The notes below the pieces were generated by a model, which was not told the origin of the DNA, did no database searches, and worked only from the letters and a program-made list of their open reading frames with translations. This document shows, piece after piece, positions 16,649 to 24,599 of a stretch of 52,317 bases of DNA. The translations under genes were made by a program, and so were the position numbers. This stretch comes from a virus. The stretch is taken from positions 1-52,317 of IMG/VR virus record IMGVR_UViG_3300021957_000053, one strand, 5' to 3'. The stretch's first letter is position 1, and each line of letters opens with the position of its first letter.

Positions 16649-18478
16649 TTAGTGTATCTCGGAATATTTATTTCCGAACTGCACATCAATACCTAAATCA
16701 ACATTAAGATTTAACTCCTTATTTAGTTTATTAATAGCATTAACAAGCCTACGTTGGTGATGTTCTTCATGACCTTTCTTAACAAGATTAATTGATTCAT
16801 CGTGAAACTGACCTACGATATTAGGTCTTGCTATACGGTAGTAAGCTACCCACTTATCAAAACAGTAAGCACCTGTAGATTGGTTGAGTGTAGAGAATAC
16901 ATCCTTCTCATATCGAAGAGTATGCCAGAACTTACTGACAGGATTTTGTACCCACATCTGTCCATTGATAAGCTTCACTTTCTTTAGGTTGTCTGCAGCA
17001 AACTCTGCGACAGACCAGTTACGTTCCCAGTATGCATTCAAAAGCTTCTTAGCTTCTTGTTCTGTCATACCAGTTTCTCTTGATAGTTTTGCTGCGCCAA
17101 CCCCATAGGTGGCTGAGTAATTAACTACTTTGTAGTTCTTTCGTAATGACTTCAAGTTGATTTCACCTGAATTATGTTTATCTATATCAGTCTGTGTAAC
17201 TGCACCAGCATGTTTAGCTAAGTCTAGGTGTGGATCAAATCCATCCTTTGACATCTCCTCTACGTACTTAGGGTCGTATGGTTTCATATAGTGTCGCTTG
17301 GTTGTATCTTCAAGTGATGTCATATCAGCACCACATAACACATAACCTTCTGGTGCTATGAGGCAACCACGTATTTCTTTACCCCAAGGTTTATCTATAC
17401 CCGGAAGATTTACTAAAGGCTTTTTGTGTTTGAATCTTAGTGTATTAGTAAGACCTTCAATCTCTGCCTTAACATAACCATTAACTTCACACTCTAACAT
17501 AACTTTAAAAATGCCAAGCCTGTGCTGAATAACTGTAAGGCCATCAAGCACACTGACCGTAGGGTTGGCATCAATCAACAACTTAACTGAGTTAGTAAGC
17601 TCACCATTCTTTCGTACTTGTGGAATCTTACGATCCTCAACAAACTTAAATGTACAAGGCTTCCAACCTAGATCAAACAGCCATGCCTTTACCTGATCAC
17701 TGGACTTAGGGTTAGGCTCTTCAACTCCTTTCACTATTTCTATTTCACCGATATAGTCAGAGGGATGCATATGCTCTAGAAGTAAAGCGTTCCATTCAGC
17801 ACCCTGTTTAGATAGTGATCCATCTTTCTTATGCATTACTTTTGGCTTTGACTTCTTTCTAAGCAAGGTACGCATAGGCATTACTGTTTTTAATTCAGTA
17901 ATCTTTTTATCTTGTTCAGCTTTTAGTTTATCTAAACAATTTTTAGCAAGATCAACGTCAAGTTTCCACCCACTCTCTTCTGCAGCATAAGCACATTTCA
18001 TTTTAAATGTAAGATACTGTAAGAATCTATCAAGGTTAGACTTGTCTTTGTAAACCATCATAAATCTTTGGATAAGATTTTCCCAAAGTCTTTTAGTTAT
18101 CTTAACATCTTCTTGACATCTATGTATGTACTCTTCTTGAGATAGGTTTACCCAATCAGTTATTTCTGGTTTGGGTACACCAAAGTCTTCGCCAAAAGAT
18201 TCAAGCCCATGCTTAGGTCTATCAGTATTAATTACCCATGACATAGGTAATGTATCATACAACTTAGCTTTAATCTTAATACCTAAGATCTTTTCTAATA
18301 ATGGTACATCATAACGTACAATGTTGTGACCTATCAAAACCTTTTGATTAAGCAGTATGTTTCTCATTGCATCATAGTCACTGGTAGAACCCATAGGGAT
18401 TCCACCTGTAGTGAACGACATGCAGTGTATTTTGGTGGCATCATCTAAGAGGCCATCAGCTTCTACATCAAATATCAT
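16649..18478 (-). CDS. Family A DNA polymerase with 3'-5' exonuclease
   Basis: 609 residues; replicates the phage genome. Exonuclease: DVEADGL (Asp4, Glu6), IGHNIVRYD (Asp57), EEYIHRCQED (Asp124). Polymerase: motif A with Asp385 in GADMTSLED, motif B RKNYKVVNYSATYG, motif C FHDES (Asp560). In motif B the residue matching E. coli Pol I Phe762 is Tyr454, the form linked to T7-like polymerases with weak discrimination against dideoxynucleotides. Motif A has Glu-Asp-Thr where many relatives have Glu-Leu-Arg. The start overlaps the primase-helicase stop (TAATG), so the two are co-translated. Confidence 0.95.
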   Translation of the reverse strand: MIFDVEADGLLDDATKIHCMSFTTGGIPMGSTSDYDAMRNILLNQKVLIGHNIVRYDVPLLEKILGIKIKAKLYDTLPMSWVINTDRPKHGLESFGEDFGVPKPEITDWVNLSQEEYIHRCQEDVKITKRLWENLIQRFMMVYKDKSNLDRFLQYLTFKMKCAYAAEESGWKLDVDLAKNCLDKLKAEQDKKITELKTVMPMRTLLRKKSKPKVMHKKDGSLSKQGAEWNALLLEHMHPSDYIGEIEIVKGVEEPNPKSSDQVKAWLFDLGWKPCTFKFVEDRKIPQVRKNGELTNSVKLLIDANPTVSVLDGLTVIQHRLGIFKVMLECEVNGYVKAEIEGLTNTLRFKHKKPLVNLPGIDKPWGKEIRGCLIAPEGYVLCGADMTSLEDTTKRHYMKPYDPKYVEEMSKDGFDPHLDLAKHAGAVTQTDIDKHNSGEINLKSLRKNYKVVNYSATYGVGAAKLSRETGMTEQEAKKLLNAYWERNWSVAEFAADNLKKVKLINGQMWVQNPVSKFWHTLRYEKDVFSTLNQSTGAYCFDKWVAYYRIARPNIVGQFHDESINLVKKGHEEHHQRRLVNAINKLNKELNLNVDLGIDVQFGNKYSEIH

Positions 18479-20076
18479 TACGCCACCTGTGATTCTTGTG
18501 TAAACAAATCCTCTCTTAGTATGGTTGTTGTTGGATCGTAGTACACTGATCCAGCCCTACCTAACTTAGCAAAAGGTCTGTTCTTATCTACGATAAAGGT
18601 TGTTGTGTTCTGTTCTACTTCATCTTCACTTTCTGCTGTACGTTCTAGCTTGATGCATATGATCGCCTCTTCCTCAAGTGAAGCAGCATACTTGGTACGT
18701 CCATCATCATTGACCTGAGAGATAAAGATCACACCAATGTTTAACTCCTTAGCTAACTGAGCCATACGTGAGCCTAGTGTAGTCAGTGTACTGGTAGCAC
18801 CATCCACACCTGAGTTAGATAGGTAGGCTAGACGTTGTACATGGTCAATAAATATGTAGCCAGCACCATACACTGTAACAGCTAGACGTACATAGTCGAG
18901 CAACTTAAGTGGATCATCGTGTGACATCATCTCAAAGATAATTGTCTTCTCACCTTTGGTTGCAATCTTAGCAGCCTCAATGACGTTCTGCTCTGACACG
19001 TTGTTGTTGGCAGCATCCTCTTTAGTTCTGACGTTTACACCTAGATGATACGTAGCCATAGCACGGTAGGTGGTAGACTTCATCTCTTCCATGTGCAGCA
19101 TTGCTACTGATGTATCACCATTGTTGAGTAAGCCTGTCTCAAAGTATCTGATCACCTCAGTCTTACCAGTACCACGAGGGGCTTTGATGAATGTCAATCC
19201 ACCCTTAACCATACCACGAATCTTTTCATCCAAGCCAGTGTGACCTGTTGGTACGTACTCATATGGATTCTCATTCTTGATTGCTGCTTCTACATCAGCA
19301 TCAGAACAAAAGAAATTCTCTGGTGTGTAACGTTGTGGTGATCGTGCAGCCCACATAAGCTTCTCATGCTTACCTGTCTCAAGGAACTCATTAGCATCTT
19401 TACACTCTGTCATAGGCACATAGTAAAACTTTTCAGGGAATGCCTGATACAATTTATCAGCAGCCCTACGTCCAGCATCATCAAGCTCACCTGCATACAC
19501 AATCTCTTTGAATGATGATAAGTATTTTAAATTGTGCTTGATAAACTTCTCACCAATAGATGCAGAAGGTAAAGACTTTACAGGGAATGTCTTGCCAAGG
19601 ATCTGATACAAGCTGGCTGCATCGAACTCACCTTCTGTAAGATAGATACGTTTACCTGTACCAGCATTGAACTCAGGGCCAAACAGGTGGTTCATACCAA
19701 GACCACGATCTTTGACCCATGACTTTGATTTGTCATTACACATACGATATTTAATTGTATGCGGGTACTTGTATGCATACCGTACATCCTCACCATTCGG
19801 GCCAGTCTGTATTTGTATTCCATAAAGTTTGCATACATCAGTATCAATACCTCTGATGCCATCATACTTAACACCAGTGACTTGTATATTCTGTGGTTGG
19901 ATACGTTCTTTCAAGGGGTACTCCTGCTTAACCCAATCAAATGTGGTGGGCATGTTCTTCATTGGATATGCCCTACTGCATGAGTGACAGTGACCGTAGC
20001 CATCATCATTCCAATTGAATGCATCCGAAGAACTACAATCTTCATAGGGGCATGGTGAATGTGGATTATCTGACAT
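18478..20076 (-). CDS. T7 gp4-like primase-helicase
   Basis: 532 residues. The zinc-binding head has Cys9, Cys14, Cys30 and Cys33. A Toprim primase core follows with YLTEGEFD (Glu148/Glu150) and GELDDAGRRAA (Asp199/Asp200). The DnaB/RecA-type helicase has Walker A APRGTGKT (Lys305), Walker B IFIDH (Asp411) and the GVIFISQ motif (Gln454). It unwinds DNA and lays primers for the family A polymerase encoded directly downstream. No separate helicase loader is seen. Together with the polymerase and SSB it makes a compact, self-sufficient replisome. Confidence 0.95.
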   Translation of the reverse strand: MSDNPHSPCPYEDCSSSDAFNWNDDGYGHCHSCSRAYPMKNMPTTFDWVKQEYPLKERIQPQNIQVTGVKYDGIRGIDTDVCKLYGIQIQTGPNGEDVRYAYKYPHTIKYRMCNDKSKSWVKDRGLGMNHLFGPEFNAGTGKRIYLTEGEFDAASLYQILGKTFPVKSLPSASIGEKFIKHNLKYLSSFKEIVYAGELDDAGRRAADKLYQAFPEKFYYVPMTECKDANEFLETGKHEKLMWAARSPQRYTPENFFCSDADVEAAIKNENPYEYVPTGHTGLDEKIRGMVKGGLTFIKAPRGTGKTEVIRYFETGLLNNGDTSVAMLHMEEMKSTTYRAMATYHLGVNVRTKEDAANNNVSEQNVIEAAKIATKGEKTIIFEMMSHDDPLKLLDYVRLAVTVYGAGYIFIDHVQRLAYLSNSGVDGATSTLTTLGSRMAQLAKELNIGVIFISQVNDDGRTKYAASLEEEAIICIKLERTAESEDEVEQNTTTFIVDKNRPFAKLGRAGSVYYDPTTTILREDLFTQESQVA

Positions 20077-20206
20077 TTGTTTTTCCTTTAATAAAGGTTT
20101 TTAAACTTTTGAAACTGAAGTATAGCAGCCAAAGAGGGATGAATGCAATACTACCTACGACAACAGATAAGGAAATTATGTACGGTATGTACTCACTTGG
20201 TGACAA
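20066..20206 (-). CDS. Possible small membrane protein with TTG start, 46 aa
   Basis: An open frame starting TTG 20206 (AGGA upstream) encodes one clear membrane segment (IISLSVVVGSIAFIPLWLLYF) and a basic tail (KSLKTFIKGK). It fills the otherwise empty gap between the 79-aa gene and the primase-helicase and overlaps both slightly. No ATG is available. The hydropathy and fit to the gap support it; the rare start makes it uncertain. Confidence 0.4.
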   Translation of the reverse strand: MSPSEYIPYIISLSVVVGSIAFIPLWLLYFSFKSLKTFIKGKTNVR

Positions 20207-20432
20207 AAGTCCTATTCCTTTGGGTAGATCTAGTTCGTTCTTCTTTTGTCATAGGTCTTATGTATCGTTCGTAATCTACTACAGTACCTGTGTTCCATCT
20301 TGTTGCCTCAGAATCTGCCTTTTCTTTTGTTTCAAATAAAAGAACCTCTGAATCGTAAGTCCAAGGGTTTTCCTTTCGTACTAAAGTATACTCACCTTTT
20401 TCTATCTCAATCTGAACTGCGTACATCTTCAC
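20193..20432 (-). CDS. Small early protein, 79 aa
   Basis: KMYAVQIEIEKGEYTLVRKENPWTYDSEVLLFETKEKADSEA looks like a small beta-strand domain with a helix, a layout often seen in phage early proteins of unknown role. The C-terminus is basic. GGAG lies shortly before the ATG, and the start overlaps the end of the 57-aa gene. Confidence 0.65.
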   Translation of the reverse strand: MKMYAVQIEIEKGEYTLVRKENPWTYDSEVLLFETKEKADSEATRWNTGTVVDYERYIRPMTKEERTRSTQRNRTFVTK

Positions 20433-20580
20433 TCCTTTCTGATTCTAAACCAGCTTTAACTAAAGCTATAAACCCTGCGTTAAAGATAGCTGCGAATGTT
20501 TTAGGGTCACACTCTACTTGTAGTGTAGCACTACCATCTTCATGTTCTTCTACTTCTGTAATTTTAATTATGTCATTCAT
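20407..20580 (-). CDS. Small acidic early protein, 57 aa
   Basis: ATG 20580 follows GGAGTAAACA. The protein reads as two strands (DIIKITEVEEHEDGSATLQVE) and a hydrophobic helix (FAAIFNAGFIALVKAGLE), ending acidic. It overlaps the genes on both sides, fitting the compact operon. Function unknown. Confidence 0.6.
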   Translation of the reverse strand: MNDIIKITEVEEHEDGSATLQVECDPKTFAAIFNAGFIALVKAGLESERSEDVRSSD

Positions 20581-20728
20581 TGTTTACTCCTATGCATGGT
20601 AATAATATAGATAGCTTGCAGTACTTTGGGTATTCATCATACGTCATAGCTATTAATACTGGTGGTGCAGCTATCAGTAAAGCTACAATAGCTGACGCCT
20701 TGATCGCACCGTTAATGTTACCTCTCAT
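20573..20728 (-). CDS. Small membrane or exported protein, 51 aa
   Basis: After a short polar start comes a hydrophobic run (SAIVALLIAAPPVLIAM) suited to a membrane anchor or uncleaved signal, then a short tail with two Cys. Its ATG overlaps the thyX stop (TGATG), and its stop overlaps the next start. Coupling supports reality; the role is unknown. Confidence 0.55.
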   Translation of the reverse strand: MRGNINGAIKASAIVALLIAAPPVLIAMTYDEYPKYCKLSILLPCIGVNNE

Positions 20729-21381
20729 CATTCATTCTCCCTTAATGCTTCCCATGATACAGGAAACAGCTTAGCCATTTCAGTGTCTATATATCCAGCT
20801 ACAACCTGTGTTTCGTACTGTGTGTCAGGCTTACAACGTAGGTTACACATGTCTGCAAATGCATCTAAGCTACCTGACCAGTACCACTCAGTGACCATGC
20901 TCTGTGGCAGTACCATACGTGCTTGCTCTGGACACACACCTGCTTCAAGCAATGTTTCATATTCATACAATGCTGATCTGTTAAACTCATGTGGAACTAG
21001 GTAAGGAACCTTAACTTCACCTGAACTTCCTTGTTTTATATCCTCTGCTCTACCACGCCATTCACTAGGCACATATAACTCAGGCTCAGTGTCCACATAC
21101 CTACGACTAATCTCATTCCATCGTAGGAACTTATGCTTGACTAGCTGTCTAGCTACAAACACTGGAGCCTTGACATGGAAGCTGGCAAAGCAATGCCCGA
21201 AGGGGCTGATGTGCTTGTGCTTGGCTAGGTAACGTATGAGCTTGGCATCCTTGTCTTTCAACTTAGGTGGACCCCATACGTCACTGGTATCCATTTCACT
21301 ACGCTTACCAAAGCTTACTCGTGCTGCATTAGCTACAGATAAGTCAGTACCCATGTGATCTATGTAAAACGTTTGTAACAT
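20728..21381 (-). CDS. thyX: Flavin-dependent thymidylate synthase
   Basis: 217 residues. Makes dTMP from dUMP using FAD and methylene-tetrahydrofolate. The family signature RHR-x7-S appears as KHKFLRWNEISRRY, with Lys in place of both outer Arg, a variation also known in phage ThyX. The pair PEQARMVLPQSMVTEWYWSG and FADMCNLR form the substrate site. Together with nrdJ and mazG it secures deoxynucleotides for replication. Its ATG is directly coupled to the recombinase stop. Confidence 0.93.
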   Translation of the reverse strand: MLQTFYIDHMGTDLSVANAARVSFGKRSEMDTSDVWGPPKLKDKDAKLIRYLAKHKHISPFGHCFASFHVKAPVFVARQLVKHKFLRWNEISRRYVDTEPELYVPSEWRGRAEDIKQGSSGEVKVPYLVPHEFNRSALYEYETLLEAGVCPEQARMVLPQSMVTEWYWSGSLDAFADMCNLRCKPDTQYETQVVAGYIDTEMAKLFPVSWEALRENE

Positions 21382-22466
21382 TATTTCTTTCTCCTATCTA
21401 ATGCTGACTTAGCTGCAGCATAAGTATGTTTATGGTATGGATTTAGTGAAGAGATATTCTGATGTCCTGTCACTGACATAATAGCTAGATGATCTACCTC
21501 TGAGTCAATCATTTCTACTATAGCACTCTTCCTTAAATCTCCGACAAGTAAATTAGATGGTAGGTCTGCAGCTTCTTTTATTTGATTTGCTAATGATGAT
21601 ACCTGACCTACGTTTAATGGTCTGTAGGCACCATCTGATGGTCTCTGATGTGGTACTACGTAGTCTTGAAAGTCCCAATCTTTTTTCTGTTGAGTGAGCA
21701 TGTCCATGATCTCTTCAGAAATTGGTAGCTCAACTGTTGCTCCACGTTTAGTTTGTTTTATCTTTACCTTCTTCTCTTTAAAATTAATTGAAGACCACTT
21801 TAATAATCTTATATCGGTAGGTCTTTGTGCCCACTCATAGCACATCAGTACAATCAATCCTACATTACGCCAATCAAAATCAGTGAATGCAACATCAAGA
21901 AATTTTTCTACCTGTTCTTGCGTCCATGTTGTATCTCTTGTTTCATGTTTTCTTTTACGAACTTTAGACATAGGGTTATACTTAATTAAATCAATAGAGA
22001 TACAAAAATTTATTAGTAATGAAAAGATTCTTGAACACTGATTCCCTTTAGACACACTTACATCTTCACACCATTCTTCATAAGCCTCAGTACAATGCAT
22101 AGCAGTAAGGTCTTTAATCTTAACCTGACCTAACTTCCTACTACCAACACTTGTATTAGCAATAGCATTCATTGTGTTATCGTAAGTTCTTTGTGAGTTA
22201 TATGCTAACTGTTTAAAATGTGTAGTTGTTACATAGTATTTATAAATGTGTAGTATTGTAGAGTTAGGCCCAATGTTTCCTGCGACAATATCTCCACGTT
22301 TAAATGCTTCTACCTTTTCTATCAGCCTTGGTATCTCATACCTTGCTGCACGTCCATCTTTAAATGTTTGTCTTCGTGCAACACCAGCATCAATAGCATC
22401 TTGTGGTGGTGTAAATCTCCATACAGTACCAGTCTTTAAGTTTCCTTTCTTTGTATATTTATACAT
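21381..22466 (-). CDS. int: Tyrosine recombinase (integrase)
   Basis: 361 residues. An N-terminal core-binding part (about 70-175) is followed by a catalytic domain with Arg215 (EWAQRPTDI), Lys240 (KQTKRG), Arg312 (GDLRKS), His335 (TGHQN) and likely nucleophile Tyr344 (LNPYHKH), nine residues after the His. The first His of the usual H-x-x-R box is Gly309. It cuts and rejoins DNA at specific sites, suggesting integration or genome-dimer resolution. It lies at the head of the thyX-replication gene block behind its own promoter. No excisionase, repressor or attachment site was recognised. Confidence 0.88.
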   Translation of the reverse strand: MYKYTKKGNLKTGTVWRFTPPQDAIDAGVARRQTFKDGRAARYEIPRLIEKVEAFKRGDIVAGNIGPNSTILHIYKYYVTTTHFKQLAYNSQRTYDNTMNAIANTSVGSRKLGQVKIKDLTAMHCTEAYEEWCEDVSVSKGNQCSRIFSLLINFCISIDLIKYNPMSKVRKRKHETRDTTWTQEQVEKFLDVAFTDFDWRNVGLIVLMCYEWAQRPTDIRLLKWSSINFKEKKVKIKQTKRGATVELPISEEIMDMLTQQKKDWDFQDYVVPHQRPSDGAYRPLNVGQVSSLANQIKEAADLPSNLLVGDLRKSAIVEMIDSEVDHLAIMSVTGHQNISSLNPYHKHTYAAAKSALDRRKK

Positions 22467-22502
22467 AATAATATTTAATCCTTATAGTAATACTTTAAAG
22501 TA

Positions 22503-22532
22503 AGAGTAGCATAGTAGGGTACTACAACGCAA
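22503..22532 (-). promoter_or_regulatory. Promoter of the integrase-thyX-replication operon
   Basis: On the - strand: TTGCGT, exactly 18 bp, TACTCT, with TGC before the -10 box. The spacer lies within an inverted repeat AGTAGGGT-n13-ACCCTACT (22513-22541) that could bind a regulator or end upstream transcription. It shares architecture with the promoters at 16.6 and 28.0 kb. Confidence 0.55.
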
Positions 22533-22548
22533 CACCCTACTAAATTTA

Positions 22549-22746
22549 TTATCTGTAACCGTCATCTTTCCATGACATAACTTCTGCAATTTTTTCTATA
22601 TTGCATAGGGTTTTAATACATTCGTATATAGTTACAGTACAGTCTGCAAAAGATAGACTGTTAGCAACGTCTACACTATCCGAAAGTAGATCTTGATAGG
22701 TGGACGCTACTCTTTCATCCTTATGGATAACCTCTACATAATACAT
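22549..22746 (-). CDS. Small early protein, 65 aa
   Basis: YYVEVIHKDERVASTYQDLLSD starts as a strand and helix; two Cys lie in CTVTIYECIKTLC. Acidic and soluble. It is the last gene before the gap holding the integrase promoter. No family recognised. Confidence 0.55.
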   Translation of the reverse strand: MYYVEVIHKDERVASTYQDLLSDSVDVANSLSFADCTVTIYECIKTLCNIEKIAEVMSWKDDGYR

Positions 22747-22750
22747 AACA

Positions 22751-23011
22751 CTAACGCTTACCCCCTTCTATCACAATTAGTTGTGGGTTCCTTGGTTTAG
22801 ATGTCAAAACATTTCTCAATTCTTCATACCTTTCTAAGTTATAGTCTCGCATTTTTATCACAGGCTCTGTGTCCATGATGTCAAAGACAGCATTGGGGAA
22901 TGCATCTTCTAGTTTCTCGCAGATAAGACTAGCACTTTCGATGGTCGAGCACCTCATTACGAGGCACTCTTCCAACTCATCAACATACATTTCTACTACA
23001 TAATAATCCAT
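22751..23011 (-). CDS. Small early protein, 86 aa
   Basis: YYVVEMYVDELEECLVMRCSTIE then a helix and strand recall the build of the 65-aa gene directly downstream, which also opens with Tyr-Tyr-Val-x-x and a strand. The two may be distant relatives arising by duplication. The C-terminus is basic (SKPRNPQLIVIEGGKR). Function unknown. Confidence 0.6.
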   Translation of the reverse strand: MDYYVVEMYVDELEECLVMRCSTIESASLICEKLEDAFPNAVFDIMDTEPVIKMRDYNLERYEELRNVLTSKPRNPQLIVIEGGKR

Positions 23012-23014
23012 GTA

Positions 23015-23233
23015 CTATCCTGCAAAGTGATACAGCTTACGTCCATAAGCATGGTTAATATATAAGGTACGTTTACCGAAGTGATAAGCATTCATAGTAT
23101 GAAGCGGCTCATACTTGAGCCAACCACGAGAGCTACGGCTACGTTTGCGATACAATCCTTTCTTACCTAAGAGATTGAAACGAAACCCTTTTGTTCCGTC
23201 ATTAAGTGGTTTAGTTGCAAAGATTACAAACAT
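23015..23233 (-). CDS. Small basic early protein, 72 aa
   Basis: ATG 23233 has AAAGGAG seven bases upstream; a longer frame upstream overlaps the neighbour and is less likely. The protein is Lys/Arg/Tyr-rich (LLGKKGLYRKRSRSSRGW), so it probably binds nucleic acid, but no fold is recognised. Confidence 0.55.
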   Translation of the reverse strand: MFVIFATKPLNDGTKGFRFNLLGKKGLYRKRSRSSRGWLKYEPLHTMNAYHFGKRTLYINHAYGRKLYHFAG

Positions 23234-23249
23234 ATTTAACTCCTTTAAA

Positions 23250-23528
23250 TTAATAAGACCCATGATAGGGATGAATGCAGAGGTGAGGAAATGCCATCCT
23301 CAAACTACCTTCTGCACTAGATATACTTCTAGCATCTTCTATCGTAATGTCAAACATTTCTCGAAGATTGCTTTCAGTTTCTTGTAGTGCATCGTAGGCA
23401 GACTTGATTGCTTTTACCTGCTCGTCTATTAAGTCATGGCATTTTTCTTCAAGATCTATTCTACGTGCTTCTCGTTTATCTGCCCACTCTTGATGGCTCT
23501 TTGTGATTTCTTCTGGAGTCATTGTCAT
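23250..23528 (-). CDS. Helical early protein, 92 aa
   Basis: Residues 5-65 form a highly charged helix (SHQEWADKREARRIDLEEKC; LQETESNLREMF), likely a coiled coil. The SD AAGGAAC follows one copy of the CGGAA-N-TTCCG element, which separates this gene from the DUF932-like gene. Function unknown. Confidence 0.6.
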   Translation of the reverse strand: MTMTPEEITKSHQEWADKREARRIDLEEKCHDLIDEQVKAIKSAYDALQETESNLREMFDITIEDARSISSAEGSLRMAFPHLCIHPYHGSY

Positions 23529-23542
23529 TTTAGTTCCTTTCC

Positions 23543-23564
23543 ATTCTCGGAATTTCCGTGATTA
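23543..23564 (-). repeat. CGGAA-N-TTCCG intergenic element, copy 1
   Basis: Reads TAATCACGGAAATTCCGAGA then AT on the - strand. The TAA is the stop codon of the DUF932-like gene, and the element is followed by the SD of the 92-aa gene. Confidence 0.85.
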
Positions 23565-24401
23565 AGCTGCAAGTAAAAAACGATTGTCACTAACCCACTT
23601 GGATACCTCCTGTTCTCTACCCCACATTGAGGTAGCTTGTGTGTCATTACCTGTATTACGAAGATTAAATCCATTACGATCATCTGCATAAGTAGCATAG
23701 TTAGTAAAGGCAGAGTACAAGGCCCACTTGTTTTCACCTCTCATGCATGTCTCTGTACGGTACAGTTGATACATCTTCTTTGCCTTACGTTCTGATGGTA
23801 TCATTGCTTCTAGCAATGCCTCTACATCTACATCCTTGAGGCTAGTCTGTGCCCATGTTTTCATCTTGATGGCTTGCTCATAGAAGTCTGACCGTAGGTT
23901 AGACAGTTCATTTATGAACGAGCTAAGTGAGAAGTTAGAGGTGTTCTTTCTCCGAACTTTATCATGCTCACCACTGATGCACCCATTGGTGCAGAAGCTA
24001 TCAATAGCACCAAAGAATACTTGGTTACTACATGACCCATCAATACCATGTAATGATATAATACGGTTCTTTACCTCAGTCTGATGTCGATCAGTTTCTA
24101 TAACTGATTTCATACTAGGTAGTGTAATGTCGAGCATAGCCCAAGCACCACCACGAGCAGTCCTGAAGTTAAAGTCTGCACCATGTAAGTCACCCTCTTG
24201 TAACTCCTGAGTAGCAGTGTCTACGACATTACGAAAGAAGTCACCATGATTGGCACAAGTAAAGTCCTTGCCCACAATACCAAGGTATTCACCTGTATTA
24301 GTATTGATTACATACTTCTTATCTTTGAATTTAGTTTCCTCGAACTCTACTTCAAAGTCCAAGTGCTCTGGTACGAATGATGTTGTTGTATCAAAAGGCA
24401 T
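23562..24401 (-). CDS. DUF932-like phage protein, 279 aa
   Basis: The order of motifs (early KYVINTNTGEYLGIVGKDF, middle WAMLDITLPS, later FFGAIDSFCTNGCISGEHDKVRRKNT, and C-terminal LYSAFTNYATYADDRNGF) matches the DUF932 family carried by many phages and plasmids. Members are sometimes called LGT-type or plasmid-like proteins; no activity is proven. It is the largest gene of this stretch of small early genes and has copies of the intergenic element close to both ends. The call rests on pattern memory, so family membership is likely and function open. Confidence 0.75.
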   Translation of the reverse strand: MPFDTTTSFVPEHLDFEVEFEETKFKDKKYVINTNTGEYLGIVGKDFTCANHGDFFRNVVDTATQELQEGDLHGADFNFRTARGGAWAMLDITLPSMKSVIETDRHQTEVKNRIISLHGIDGSCSNQVFFGAIDSFCTNGCISGEHDKVRRKNTSNFSLSSFINELSNLRSDFYEQAIKMKTWAQTSLKDVDVEALLEAMIPSERKAKKMYQLYRTETCMRGENKWALYSAFTNYATYADDRNGFNLRNTGNDTQATSMWGREQEVSKWVSDNRFLLAA

Positions 24402-24402
24402 G

Positions 24403-24564
24403 TTATATCTCCATTTCTGTTATAAATTCTAAAGCTTCTTCTTCATCTGCACTTTCAGTGTAATACGCCCAGAGATCTTCTTGAACGTAATTAATTAACT
24501 GATCTATATCTAAACTGTCTGTCCATTTAGTTATAGCTTCTTCAAGTTTATCTTCGATATTCAT
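24403..24564 (-). CDS. Small acidic early protein, 53 aa
   Basis: ATG 24564 follows AAAGGAGTCGAT. Longer in-frame translation runs back through copy 2 of the repeated element and is unlikely to be used. The protein is a strongly acidic helix bundle type (DKLEEAITKWTDSLDIDQL; ESADEEEALEFITE), which could mimic DNA or bind a basic host protein; that is speculation. Confidence 0.6.
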   Translation of the reverse strand: MNIEDKLEEAITKWTDSLDIDQLINYVQEDLWAYYTESADEEEALEFITEMEI

Positions 24565-24577
24565 ATCGACTCCTTTC

Positions 24578-24599
24578 ATTCTCGGAATTTCCGTGATTA
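24578..24599 (-). repeat. CGGAA-N-TTCCG intergenic element, copy 2
   Basis: Identical to copy 1. Its TAA (24597-24599) ends the 232-aa Cys-rich gene, and AAAGGAG of the 53-aa gene follows at once. Confidence 0.85.
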
